From the NCBI GenBank assembly GCA_947500275.1, contig CANMSW010000086.1:1-8825 (forward strand): DNA of 8,825 nt, written 5' to 3'. Below the pieces are notes generated by a model. That model saw only the letters and a program-made list of their open reading frames with translations. It searched no databases and was not told the origin of the DNA. Positions 1 to 6,776 of this stretch are shown here, piece by piece. How positions within the stretch are numbered: the first letter of the stretch is position 1; every line of letters begins with the position of its first letter. The DNA comes from Bacteriovoracaceae bacterium. Its GTDB lineage: Bacteria; Bdellovibrionota; UBA1018. The position numbers and the translations under genes were made by a program.

Positions 1-1053
1 CTTACCGGGCGTCGGCATGAAATCTTGGTAAGGGTCTTCAGCGTACAAACGAACTTCGATTGCGTGTCCACGCGGGGACGGACTGTCCTTGAGAATGGTG
101 GCCGAAGGGTTCAATGCCTGTTCAATCTGTGCGCGAACGAGATCCAATCCGCAAACGAGTTCAGATACAGGGTGCTCCACTTGCAAGCGCGTGTTCATCT
201 CAAGAAAGAAAAACTCACCCGAGTCATCGACCAAGAACTCAAGCGTCCCCGCGGAACGGTAATTCACTTCTCGAACTAAATTCATCGCCGCCGCAAAAAG
301 CCCCTCACGCGTCTTCGAAGAGAGGTTCGGTGCGGTCGCTTCCTCCCAAACTTTTTGATGGCGTCGCTGAAGTGAACATTCCCGCTCATTCAAATGAACG
401 CCATGGCCATGACCGTCGCCAAAGACTTGCACTTCGATATGCCTTGGACGCTCCAGCAAGCGCTCTAAGAACAGCGTCCCATCACCAAACGCCGCTACCG
501 CTTCCGCGGCCGCACTTTCGGCAGACGCGTCCAAATCCTCAGCACGATCCACACGGCGCATTCCCTTACCGCCACCGCCTGCCGCTGCTTTCAGCAGAAG
601 CGGATAGCCTACCCGAGCCGCTGCGGCCTTCAGATCCCCACCTTGCGCCACTTTCGCCCAAGGTAAAGTCGGTACGCCCGCTTTCGTCGCAATTTCCTTG
701 GCGACGATTTTTCCACCCATCAGGTCCATGGTTTCGGCAGTTGGACCAATGAAGCCAATTCCCGCCTTGTCCAGTGCACTTACAAATGCGGAACGCTCAG
801 AAAGGAATCCATACCCAGGATGAATCAATGAGGCGCCCGACTTTTGGGCTGCTTGGACGATCGAATGGATATCCAAATAAGCCGGAATGCGTTGCACTTC
901 GTCGGCATAAGTGAGGTGTCGCGCCTCTTCATCCCCTGGTGCAACTAGAGCGACCGTCTTCAAACCCATTTCGCGACAGGTTTGAAAAACCCGACAAGCG
1001 ATTTCCGAGCGATTGGCGACCAAAACTTTTGTGGGCTTTACCGACGCTGCCAT
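1..1053 (-). CDS. liuD: 3-methylcrotonyl-CoA carboxylase alpha (biotin carboxylase) subunit, 3' part cut by window edge
   Basis: This subunit uses ATP and bicarbonate to carboxylate biotin, which the partner LiuB then uses to carboxylate 3-methylcrotonyl-CoA in leucine/isovalerate breakdown. The minus strand is open without a stop from ATG 1053 to the left edge, giving 351 codons. All landmarks of a biotin carboxylase are present: N-terminal KVLVANRSEIACRVF (about 9-23), an HPGYGFLSE loop, MGGK (Lys115), the ATP-grasp glycine loop AGGGGKGMRR (158-167) with Lys155 before it, EFFFLEMNTRLQVEHPV (280-296) carrying the metal/ATP glutamates and active-site Arg289, and IEVRLYAEDP (332-341). The biotinyl domain would lie beyond the edge; full-length family members are about 650 residues. 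The start follows liuC by 5 bases and has a GGTGGGAACGGG stretch upstream. Adjacent liuC and liuB point to methylcrotonyl-CoA rather than acetyl- or propionyl-CoA as substrate; sequence alone would not settle this. The name accA/pccA-type biotin carboxylase is the alternative. Confidence 0.93.
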   Translation of the reverse strand, partial: MAASVKPTKVLVANRSEIACRVFQTCREMGLKTVALVAPGDEEARHLTYADEVQRIPAYLDIHSIVQAAQKSGASLIHPGYGFLSERSAFVSALDKAGIGFIGPTAETMDLMGGKIVAKEIATKAGVPTLPWAKVAQGGDLKAAAARVGYPLLLKAAAGGGGKGMRRVDRAEDLDASAESAAAEAVAAFGDGTLFLERLLERPRHIEVQVFGDGHGHGVHLNERECSLQRRHQKVWEEATAPNLSSKTREGLFAAAMNLVREVNYRSAGTLEFLVDDSGEFFFLEMNTRLQVEHPVSELVCGLDLVRAQIEQALNPSATILKDSPSPRGHAIEVRLYAEDPYQDFMPTPGK

Positions 1054-1058
1054 AACTT

Positions 1059-1880
1059 TTACCCGTTCCCACCTTGATTTGAGAGCCAAGAAGGTTTGCG
1101 CTTTTCAAGGAATGCGCGAACGCCCTCTTGCCCTTCAGATGATATACGTACTTCAGCGAGCGTCTTTGCGACGTAGTCCAGACAATCGGAAATCTCTTCA
1201 CGGCGCTCGGGCCACGAAAGATCAAGAACCAATTTCTTTGCCACGGCCATCGCGTTAGGGCCACACTGGGTCACATTACCCAACACGCGCTTCACGGCTT
1301 CCTCAAGGGCCGGTGCGTCTGCGACCACCTCGTGTATGAGTCCAATTTGGAGCGCTTTTTGAGCAGTAAACCGCTCCGCACTGACAAAGAGACCCCGGGC
1401 GTGAGAGGCGCCGATTTTCGCGACGACGAAAGGGCCAATGCAAGCGGGCACAATTCCTAGCCGCACTTCACTTAAACTGAATTGAGTGTCTTGGGTCGCA
1501 AGGACGATATCACAAATACTCACCAACCCTACGCCACCACCGATGGCTGCCCCATGGACTACCCCGATCACTGGTTTGGGGCATTCATTCAGGAGCGCGA
1601 ACATTTTTGCGAGCGTGCGAGTGTCCTTTAGGTTTTCTTCAAAACTGAAGTCCACTGCCTGCTTCATCCAGTTCAGGTCGCCACCCGCACAGAACACGGG
1701 GCCTTCGCCCCGCAAAACAACAGCGCGTACCGATGGATCCTTCACGTCGATGGTGAAAACCTGCGCCAACTCATCAATCACGGTCTCGTTGAACGCATTC
1801 CTCACTTCGGGGCGATTCAAGGATACAGATAAAACTCCTGGGAGAGGACGGGTGACCAGCAGCGTCTTAAAGGATGCCAT
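1059..1880 (-). CDS. liuC: Methylglutaconyl-CoA hydratase (enoyl-CoA hydratase/isomerase family)
   Basis: A 273-residue crotonase-fold protein, normal length for the family. It is expected to hydrate 3-methylglutaconyl-CoA, the LiuB/LiuD product, to HMG-CoA in the cytoplasm. The oxyanion-hole segments are visible: FCAGGDLNWMK (63-73) and HGAAIGGGVGLVSICDI (109-125). SEVRLGIVPA (137-146) supplies Glu138, matching the second catalytic glutamate (Glu164) of rat mitochondrial enoyl-CoA hydratase. The position of the first glutamate (Glu144 in rat) is Gly118. This pattern, as I recall it, is typical of the bacterial LiuC subgroup rather than of FadB-type hydratases. The ATG at 1880 follows a short GAAGG; the TAA at 1059-1061 is 5 bases before the liuD start, so the two are almost certainly one transcript. 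The substrate assignment rests mainly on the liuB and liuD neighbours; a generic enoyl-CoA hydratase is the alternative. Confidence 0.87.
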   Translation of the reverse strand: MASFKTLLVTRPLPGVLSVSLNRPEVRNAFNETVIDELAQVFTIDVKDPSVRAVVLRGEGPVFCAGGDLNWMKQAVDFSFEENLKDTRTLAKMFALLNECPKPVIGVVHGAAIGGGVGLVSICDIVLATQDTQFSLSEVRLGIVPACIGPFVVAKIGASHARGLFVSAERFTAQKALQIGLIHEVVADAPALEEAVKRVLGNVTQCGPNAMAVAKKLVLDLSWPERREEISDCLDYVAKTLAEVRISSEGQEGVRAFLEKRKPSWLSNQGGNG

Positions 1881-1982
1881 AGGCCTTCGGAACTACCCCA
1901 AATGCCCCCGGAAAACCAAGTAGGCAAACAGGACTTATTCCCAAAGCGTGACCCTCCCGAAAACCCGTGGTAGGCCGTGATC
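1881..1982. promoter_or_regulatory. Divergent control region between liuC and liuB, with a spaced direct repeat
   Basis: These 102 bases separate two divergently transcribed genes, so both promoters should lie here or overlap the gene starts. A spaced direct repeat is visible: GAAAACC at 1911-1917 with GTAGGC at 1920-1925, and again GAAAACC at 1959-1965 with GTAGGC at 1970-1975. The repeats start 48 bases apart. The second GTAGGC doubles as the apparent ribosome-binding site of liuB. I saw no convincing -35/-10 pair on either strand. The regulatory role is inferred from gene orientation, not from a recognised operator. Confidence 0.45.
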
Positions 1983-3593
1983 ATGAGCAGCATTCTGAAA
2001 TCCCATGCCCAGACCTCCTCGCCTGAATTCCTTGCCAACTCTGAACACCACCATTCGCTCGCGAAAGAATGGACGACTCGGCTCGACCAAGTCCATGCAG
2101 GCGGAGGGAGCGAGGCTCGCTCGAAACACGAAAAACGCGGAAAACTGTTTGTTCGCGACCGGATTGCAAAACTCATCGACCCGGGAACGGCCTTTTTGGA
2201 AATTGCGCCGCTCGCCGCTTGGGACATGTACGAAGGTTCCGCCCCCGGCGCAGGGGTCGTGACTGGGGTAGGCGTGGTCCATGGCCGCGAAGTCATGATT
2301 GTGGCCAATGACGCGACGGTTAAGGGCGGGACTTACTTCCCGATGACGGTCAAAAAACACCTGCGGGCCCAGGAAGTCGCCCGCGAAAACCGCCTCCCTT
2401 GCGTCTATTTAGTGGACTCAGGCGGAGCTTTCCTCCCGCTCCAAGCCGAAGTTTTCCCGGACCGCGACCATTTCGGCCGAATTTTTTACAACCAAGCCAA
2501 TATGTCGGCCGCCGGCATCCCCCAGATTGCAGTTGTCATGGGCTCCTGCACCGCGGGCGGCGCCTATGTGCCCGCCATGTCGGACGAGACAGTGATCGTA
2601 AAAAACCAGGGCACTATCTTTTTGGGCGGCCCCCCGTTGGTTAAAGCGGCGACTGGCGAAATCGTCACGGCAGAAGAGCTCGGCGGTGGGGACGTTCATT
2701 CCCGAATTTCAGGCGTTACCGACCACCTCGCCGACGATGATGAGCATGCCCTCGAAATCACACGAGAAATCCTCACGCACCTCAACCGCCCCGAAGGCGC
2801 AAAAATCGAGCGTTTGAAGCCTGAAGAGCCTCTTTACGACCCGAATGAAATCGCGGGTATCTTACCGGCTGATCTGCGAAAACCATTCGACGTTCGGGAA
2901 GTGATCGCGCGCACGGTCGACGGCTCCCGCTTCCATGAGTTTAAGCCTCTCTATGGGACAACTCTGGTCACGGGATTTGCTCACATCGAAGGTTGGCCCG
3001 TGGGCATCATTGCCAACAATGGAATTCTATTCAGTGAGAGCGCCCAAAAAGGCGCTCATTTCATCGAGCTTTGTGCGCAGCGAAAAATTCCGCTCGTTTT
3101 CCTCCAAAACATCACGGGCTTCATGGTCGGGAAGAAATACGAGCACGGCGGAATTGCGAAAGACGGCGCGAAGCTCGTCACTGCTGTTTCCACAGCAAAC
3201 GTGCCCAAGTTCACGGTCATTGTGGGCGGGAGCTACGGCGCCGGAAACTATGGAATGTGCGGCCGGGCCTATCAGCCCCGTTTCCTCTGGATGTGGCCGA
3301 ACGCGCGAATTTCCGTCATGGGTGGAGAACAAGCCGCAGGCGTCCTTTCCCAAGTCAAAATGGAGCAGCTCGAGGCCCAAGGCAAAAAGCTCTCGGCCGA
3401 GGAAATTGCCCGAATCCAGGACCCCATTCGTCAGCAATATGAGCGTGAAGGTAGCCCCTATTACTCGACCGCTCGACTCTGGGATGACGGGGTGATATTG
3501 CCCTGGCAGACCCGAAAGACGCTGGCACTGGGCCTCTCAACAGCGCTCAATGCTCCGTTGGGGGAGACGCGCTTCGGCATTTTTAGGATGTGA
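1983..3593 (+). CDS. liuB: 3-methylcrotonyl-CoA carboxylase beta (carboxyltransferase) subunit
   Basis: This subunit transfers the carboxyl group from biotin on LiuD to 3-methylcrotonyl-CoA, making 3-methylglutaconyl-CoA. The 536-residue product matches the roughly 535-residue family length. It has the two crotonase-like halves of acyl-CoA carboxyltransferases: EVFPDRDHFGRIFYNQANMS (156-175) and GSCTAGGAYVPAMSDE (187-202) in the N half, then NITGFMVGKKYEHGGIAKDG (376-395), GGSYGAGNYGMCGRAY (415-430) and VMGGEQAAGVL (446-455) in the C half. YEHGGIAKDGAKL and FLWMWPNARISVMGG are strongly characteristic of methylcrotonyl-type (and related geranyl-CoA) carboxylases rather than propionyl-CoA ones. 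I chose ATG 1983 over GTG 1977 because GGTAGG at 1969-1974 lies 8 bases before the ATG but only 2 before the GTG. It diverges from liuC-liuD instead of following them, and a secreted-protein gene starts 33 bases downstream. Geranyl-CoA carboxylase is the alternative, less likely beside liuC. Confidence 0.93.
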   Translation: MSSILKSHAQTSSPEFLANSEHHHSLAKEWTTRLDQVHAGGGSEARSKHEKRGKLFVRDRIAKLIDPGTAFLEIAPLAAWDMYEGSAPGAGVVTGVGVVHGREVMIVANDATVKGGTYFPMTVKKHLRAQEVARENRLPCVYLVDSGGAFLPLQAEVFPDRDHFGRIFYNQANMSAAGIPQIAVVMGSCTAGGAYVPAMSDETVIVKNQGTIFLGGPPLVKAATGEIVTAEELGGGDVHSRISGVTDHLADDDEHALEITREILTHLNRPEGAKIERLKPEEPLYDPNEIAGILPADLRKPFDVREVIARTVDGSRFHEFKPLYGTTLVTGFAHIEGWPVGIIANNGILFSESAQKGAHFIELCAQRKIPLVFLQNITGFMVGKKYEHGGIAKDGAKLVTAVSTANVPKFTVIVGGSYGAGNYGMCGRAYQPRFLWMWPNARISVMGGEQAAGVLSQVKMEQLEAQGKKLSAEEIARIQDPIRQQYEREGSPYYSTARLWDDGVILPWQTRKTLALGLSTALNAPLGETRFGIFRM

Positions 3594-3613
3594 TTTCAGG
3601 ACTACTTGCCTTT

Positions 3614-3619
3614 AAGGAG
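3614..3619 (+). promoter_or_regulatory. Strong ribosome-binding site fixing the start at 3627
   Basis: AAGGAG lies 7 bases before ATG 3627. It rules out the longer in-frame reading from TTG 3606, which overlaps this site and would bury the signal peptide behind seven extra residues. Confidence 0.8.
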
Positions 3620-3626
3620 TTTTTTC

Positions 3627-4145
3627 ATGCGTAAACTTAAAAACTGGTTCTCACTCGTCGCTCTTTTCGCACTATCGGGCTCATTGGCCCAAGCCGGTGG
3701 AAAGGAACTCAAAGCCTTTTTCGATGGATTCGAGGGAAGGTGGGACGGGCGCGGTGCGCGGCAAGCGCTTCTATCCGAGGGGAAGTTTGAGACGATCCCT
3801 TACCGGATGGAAATGGATAACGACTCCAGCGGGCGCGACCTTTGGACGACCCAAGCGGAATTCACGACGGAATCCGGAATCCACAGTTATGCGGACCTCC
3901 AATTCCGCGTCGAAGGTGATCTGCTCTATATCAGCTCCGTGAGCCCGATCGACCCGGTCGAAGTTCTTGAGAGTTCTTCAACCAAACTTTCCTGGCGCTC
4001 TTATCGGACCGACTGGATTCTTCGCCGCACTTTCGTCACCACAACGACGTTCGAGCTTTCGTCGAAGCGGGAACTGCGCTTTGAAGAGCAAGTGACCTTA
4101 AACGGCGCACTGGTCCAGGCGGACTCCGCTCGGCTCAAGAGGTAG
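3627..4145 (+). CDS. Small secreted protein of unknown function, possible lipocalin-like fold
   Basis: I do not recognise this 172-residue protein. Residues 1-23 form a standard Sec signal peptide: a basic start (MRKLKNW), a hydrophobic core (FSLVALFALSGSLA) and a likely cut after AQA at 23. There is no lipobox cysteine, and the mature part (about 149 residues) has no cysteine at all, so it is probably soluble in the periplasm or secreted. The mature part opens with FFDGFEGRWDGRG (31-43), then runs as short alternating polar/hydrophobic stretches (IPYRMEM, DLWTTQAEFT, LQFRVEGDLLYISS, LSWRSYR, TTTTFELSS, ELRFEEQVTL), which suggests an all-beta barrel. A 'G-x-W-x-G' opening followed by such strands is seen in lipocalin-like families (nitrobindin, DUF1579); this is resemblance by eye only. 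It follows liuB by 33 bases and could be on the same transcript, but its function has no evident link to leucine breakdown. Confidence 0.8.
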   Translation: MRKLKNWFSLVALFALSGSLAQAGGKELKAFFDGFEGRWDGRGARQALLSEGKFETIPYRMEMDNDSSGRDLWTTQAEFTTESGIHSYADLQFRVEGDLLYISSVSPIDPVEVLESSSTKLSWRSYRTDWILRRTFVTTTTFELSSKRELRFEEQVTLNGALVQADSARLKR

Positions 4146-4173
4146 TCGCAAGGTCTCCCATTTGATCAGAACA

Positions 4174-4204
4174 AAGCCCTCACGCCTCCGAGGTCGTTGG
4201 GCTT
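4174..4204 (+). terminator. Stem-loop between the secreted protein and the LysM gene, possible terminator
   Basis: AAGCCC (4174-4179) pairs with GGGCTT (4199-4204). Inside it ACG/CGT and CCT/AGG can stack around a CCG loop, with small bulges. It lies 29 bases after the stop at 4145. The following bases (CCTCATTT) are only moderately T-rich on the plus strand, so this is a weak intrinsic terminator at best. It does separate the liuB-side transcript from the LysM gene. A tail of TTTGTT follows on the minus strand, but no minus-strand gene lies nearby. Confidence 0.45.
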
Positions 4205-4312
4205 CCTCATTTCTGAACCCTTTGCAGTCATTCTTTTGACGCTCTAAAAGCTGCCGCGAAATCAGAGTACGTCTTCTCACGCCCCGACTTCCGACCTACA
4301 ATGGAAGGAACG

Positions 4313-5005
4313 ATGAGCACTCTGAGCGCGAAGCAGAAAAGAAGAAGACCTCTGAGAGTAACCTATATCCTAGGAAGCCTCCTCATCCTTTCTTCCGTTA
4401 GCGATCTACACGCCCAAGCCGAGGCTCCCTGCGCAGCAGATAATGCAGGAAAATACATCGTAAAAAAAGACGAAAGCCTCTCCTTAATTGCTCTCCGCTG
4501 TTATGGAGATCCATCACTCTGGAAGCGCATCGCCAACGAAAACCGGATCGAAAAACCTAGGCACCTACCCTCCGGCATCGGACTCACGCTCCCATCCGAT
4601 CTTCCGAGACTTTCTGCGGCAGAATCATCCGCTTTGGAACTGGCTTTCTGGCGAGCGCACTTCTCGCTTCAAAAGCAGACCACTGACGACCCATCAGTGA
4701 CGCGCCCGAGCGTTTCCGTACGCGCGACGAGCCAAGAGTTCTCCGTGATCCAGGCGTCGAATAACCCTGATCCGGCTCCCGCACTGAAAGCGACGCGTGG
4801 TCTTTTACAAAACGACCCCGAGCTCGTCAGCGCTCGCATTGCTGAAATCAAACTCCTCGTTAAGGCCGGCAAAACTGCTGAAGCGGAATTACGGGCGAGA
4901 GCGTTGATCAGTGCACATCCTGAACTGAAAGAGATCCCAAAAATCAGAGCCTGGGCCAAGTTGCCTGAAGGAACGACGTCGGAGCATGAGGACTACTCTC
5001 GATGA
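4313..5005 (+). CDS. LysM-domain periplasmic protein with a helical C-terminal part
   Basis: A 230-residue exported protein that probably binds peptidoglycan. Residues 1-36 look like a signal peptide: basic KQKRRRPLRV, hydrophobic YILGSLLILSSV, likely cut after HAQA. The LysM domain covers about 46-94, from GKYIVKKDESLSLIALRCYG through DPSLWKRIANENRI to LPSGIGLTLP, the usual 'Y-V-K-x-x-D-x-L-x-x-I-A' opening and 'N-x-I-x-x-P-x-x-L-x-x-G-x-x-L-x-I-P' close. A low-complexity linker (about 120-155) leads to a helical tail (LKATRGLLQNDPELVSARIA, AEIKLLVKAGKTAEAELRAR) that resembles one or two TPR-like helix pairs; that reading is by eye. I prefer ATG 4313 because GGAAGGA at 4303-4309 precedes it closely, whereas ATG 4301 has no ribosome-binding site. 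Its TGA overlaps the start of the next gene, so the two should be made together. Confidence 0.83.
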   Translation: MSTLSAKQKRRRPLRVTYILGSLLILSSVSDLHAQAEAPCAADNAGKYIVKKDESLSLIALRCYGDPSLWKRIANENRIEKPRHLPSGIGLTLPSDLPRLSAAESSALELAFWRAHFSLQKQTTDDPSVTRPSVSVRATSQEFSVIQASNNPDPAPALKATRGLLQNDPELVSARIAEIKLLVKAGKTAEAELRARALISAHPELKEIPKIRAWAKLPEGTTSEHEDYSR

Positions 5006-6120
5006 GGCGGTCACTGAATCCCTTGTTTCTGGGGCCTTTTCTCCTTGCAGTAGGGCTATGCCAAGCCGCTTACGCGGCTGATAAAGATACGGCCAAGTGC
5101 CAAGCGCTGGCAGCTAAACCAGGCATCCAGCGCGATGAAAGTTCGATTCAAGTGAAAGGCCCTGCTAATCCGAGTGAGGCAAAAATCCTGGTTAATGGAC
5201 CGGTCGCCCTTTACTGGGAGCCCGAGAAACTTCTCAGTCCGACGGCAAAGTTTTGTGTGAAAGTTCCCTTCAAAGTCCGCTCGCCGAACCCTGTTTTGTT
5301 GGGTGGAAGTGTCTATCGCCCGAAAGAAGACGGGTCCCTCCTCCTTGCGATCCCGTGGGACGAGTCACCCACTTCGATTCTTCTGTCCCAAATCGACGAT
5401 GAAGGTGAACTTCACCCGGAGAAATTCGTGCTGAGTGGCCCCTCTCCTACCCAGCTCGTGGAGGCCGCAAACCCGAAGTCCGCCTCAACGGATGATCAAC
5501 ACCTCCAGTGGTCTCTTTCTGCTGGGGTTCAACCGACCTACCTGAATTACGACCAAACGCGCCTGACAGAGCCCTACACAGCTACTGCGATCACTTTGAA
5601 AGCAGGGGCAGGCTTAACCCTAGGATCAAAAGGAAATTGGTCCATCGACGGCGGGTCGTACTTCACTCTCGCCCATATCACACAGAGCACGAACGACTCC
5701 CCACGCTTCCTGGGAGGAAACCTGCGGCTCACGAGCCGAGTTTATACATTCGATCGGACCCCAGGAAAACCGGAGCTTCGAATTTCAGTAGGGCCCTACT
5801 ACTTGACGACCCTGATTCAATCCGAGCGCTTCGGCTTTGCAAACCTGGGTGGATTCCAAATTCTCCCCAGTGTGCGCTTCACTCTGCCCGATCAGTCAGT
5901 CCTCTCTACCTACTTCAAGTTTTCGACCGTCAACGAAGGCTTTGCCTTCAGAAGCCTAGAGAATCGGGAGTTAGCCTTCGGAGTGCAATGGAGTCCACTG
6001 AGAGGCTGGGCAACTCCGTGGTCAGTCAGCTTAGATATGAGCGCTCTAGCAAGCGAAGTCCAAACCGAAGAGATCCGCCTACAGACCTACAGCATTGGGG
6101 TCACCTACAAGTTTCATTGA
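5002..6120 (+). CDS. Putative outer-membrane beta-barrel protein with N-terminal periplasmic domain
   Basis: A 372-residue protein of no family I recognise. A signal peptide covers about 1-25 (LFLGPFLLAVGLCQAAYA, cut before DKD). Residues 26-160 form a separate, probably periplasmic, beta-rich segment with two cysteines (Cys33, Cys85) that could pair; KILVNGPVALYWEP (61-74) is its clearest strand pair. From about 168 the sequence turns into regular alternating amphipathic strands separated by polar or glycine turns (LQWSLSAGVQPTYL, AITLKAGAGLTLG, NWSIDGGSYFTLA, ELRISVGPYYLTTL, ELAFGVQWSPL, WSVSLDMSALAS), ending in TYSIGVTYKFH. That last strand matches the C-terminal BAM-recognition pattern of outer-membrane proteins except that His follows the usual terminal Phe. 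An 8- to 10-strand barrel fits the length. The ATG sits in an ATGA overlap with the LysM gene, indicating translational coupling. One inference is that the LysM partner ties the barrel to the cell wall. Confidence 0.78.
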   Translation: MRRSLNPLFLGPFLLAVGLCQAAYAADKDTAKCQALAAKPGIQRDESSIQVKGPANPSEAKILVNGPVALYWEPEKLLSPTAKFCVKVPFKVRSPNPVLLGGSVYRPKEDGSLLLAIPWDESPTSILLSQIDDEGELHPEKFVLSGPSPTQLVEAANPKSASTDDQHLQWSLSAGVQPTYLNYDQTRLTEPYTATAITLKAGAGLTLGSKGNWSIDGGSYFTLAHITQSTNDSPRFLGGNLRLTSRVYTFDRTPGKPELRISVGPYYLTTLIQSERFGFANLGGFQILPSVRFTLPDQSVLSTYFKFSTVNEGFAFRSLENRELAFGVQWSPLRGWATPWSVSLDMSALASEVQTEEIRLQTYSIGVTYKFH

Positions 6121-6126
6121 GGTGCC

Positions 6127-6163
6127 CCGCGAGCCGACTGTGTCGAAAGCCAGCTACTCGCGG
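6127..6163. terminator. Nested hairpin in the convergent junction, possible bidirectional terminator
   Basis: CCGCGAG (6127-6133) pairs with CTCGCGG (6157-6163), and inside the loop CGAC/GTCG (6135-6138 with 6142-6145) forms a second small stem. The site sits between the convergent stops of the barrel gene (6120) and msrA (6154), and its right arm includes the last codons of msrA. No T-run follows on either strand, so intrinsic termination is uncertain. Confidence 0.35.
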
Positions 6164-6762
6164 ATCCAGTGACACGTGTATCCGCCCGGATTCTTCACGA
6201 GATAATCTTGGTGATAGGTTTCGGCAGGATAAAACACTGCTGCGGGTACGATCTCGGTCACGATCGGCTTCTTCCATTTCCCAGAATGATTCACTTGAGC
6301 TTTGATTTTTTCCGCCGATTCGCGTTGCACATCCGAGGAATAAAAAATCGCGGATCGGTATTGGCTCCCCATATCGTTTCCTTGGCGATTCAAAGTCGTG
6401 GGATCGTGCATCTTGAAGAAGAGCTCGAGGAGCTTTTCAAAAGAGGTTTTCTGCGAGTCGAAAACAATGCGAATGGCTTCGGCGTGCCCAGTTTTCCCCA
6501 TTTTTACGTCTTCATAGCGGGGGTTGTCCAAGTGACCACCGGTGTAACCGACCTCGGTCTCCAGCACACCGGGATGCTGCCGCAAAATATCTTCCATACC
6601 CCAAAAACATCCTCCAGCTAAAATCGCGGTCTCTTTTTTCACTTCTGCTTGCTCCATTTTTTTTACCATTTTCTTGCCGATGCCCGAGCTAGCGGCCAGC
6701 CCCAAAGAAGCGGCAGCTAATCCAGACAGAACCATAAACACCTTGATCCACTGAGATTTCAA
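6154..6762 (-). CDS. msrA: Exported peptide-methionine (S)-S-oxide reductase MsrA
   Basis: MsrA reduces S-epimers of methionine sulfoxide in oxidised proteins. The 202-residue product has the hallmark AILAGGCFWGMED (46-58) with catalytic Cys52. It also has EVGYTGGHLDNPRYEDV, GHAEAIRI (Glu95), DPTTLNRQGNDMGSQYRS (120-137), FYPAETYHQDYL and a C-terminal PGGYTCHWIRE whose Cys197 could be the resolving cysteine. Before the catalytic domain there is a signal-peptide-like start (MKSQWIKVFMVLSGLAAASLGLAAS) and a lysine-rich linker, so it probably works in the periplasm. I chose TTG 6762 because AAAGGAG (6774-6768) lies 5 bases upstream; the longer reading from TTG 6780 would overlap that site and the previous stop. 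It starts 14 bases after the barrel-protein gene, implying an operon. An N-terminal membrane anchor instead of a cleaved signal is possible. Confidence 0.93.
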   Translation of the reverse strand: MKSQWIKVFMVLSGLAAASLGLAASSGIGKKMVKKMEQAEVKKETAILAGGCFWGMEDILRQHPGVLETEVGYTGGHLDNPRYEDVKMGKTGHAEAIRIVFDSQKTSFEKLLELFFKMHDPTTLNRQGNDMGSQYRSAIFYSSDVQRESAEKIKAQVNHSGKWKKPIVTEIVPAAVFYPAETYHQDYLVKNPGGYTCHWIRE

Positions 6763-6776
6763 GTTGGCTCCTTTTC

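Noticed and set aside
114..752. Long plus-strand open frame (212 codons) in the first kilobase.
   Set aside because: It lies antisense to the intact liuD frame, whose biotin-carboxylase motifs are unmistakable; its own product is low-complexity (His, Pro, Arg, Ser) and shows no motif.
1817..2360. Two minus-strand frames across the liuB start and the divergent region.
   Set aside because: Antisense to conserved liuB sequence, with no ribosome-binding site or recognisable domain.
2935..3495. 186-codon frame inside liuB.
   Set aside because: Out-of-frame shadow of a fully conserved carboxyltransferase domain; product is Ser/Arg-rich and unrecognisable.
4236..4264. Possible promoter: TTGACG at 4236-4241 upstream of the LysM gene.
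   Set aside because: At 16-18 bases spacing there is no acceptable -10 element (the bases read AAATCA or similar), so the -35 match alone is not enough.
5508..6305. 265-codon plus-strand frame overlapping the barrel gene and the end of msrA.
   Set aside because: Arg/Ser-rich product with no motif, no signal peptide and no ribosome-binding site; it covers two better-supported genes in other frames.
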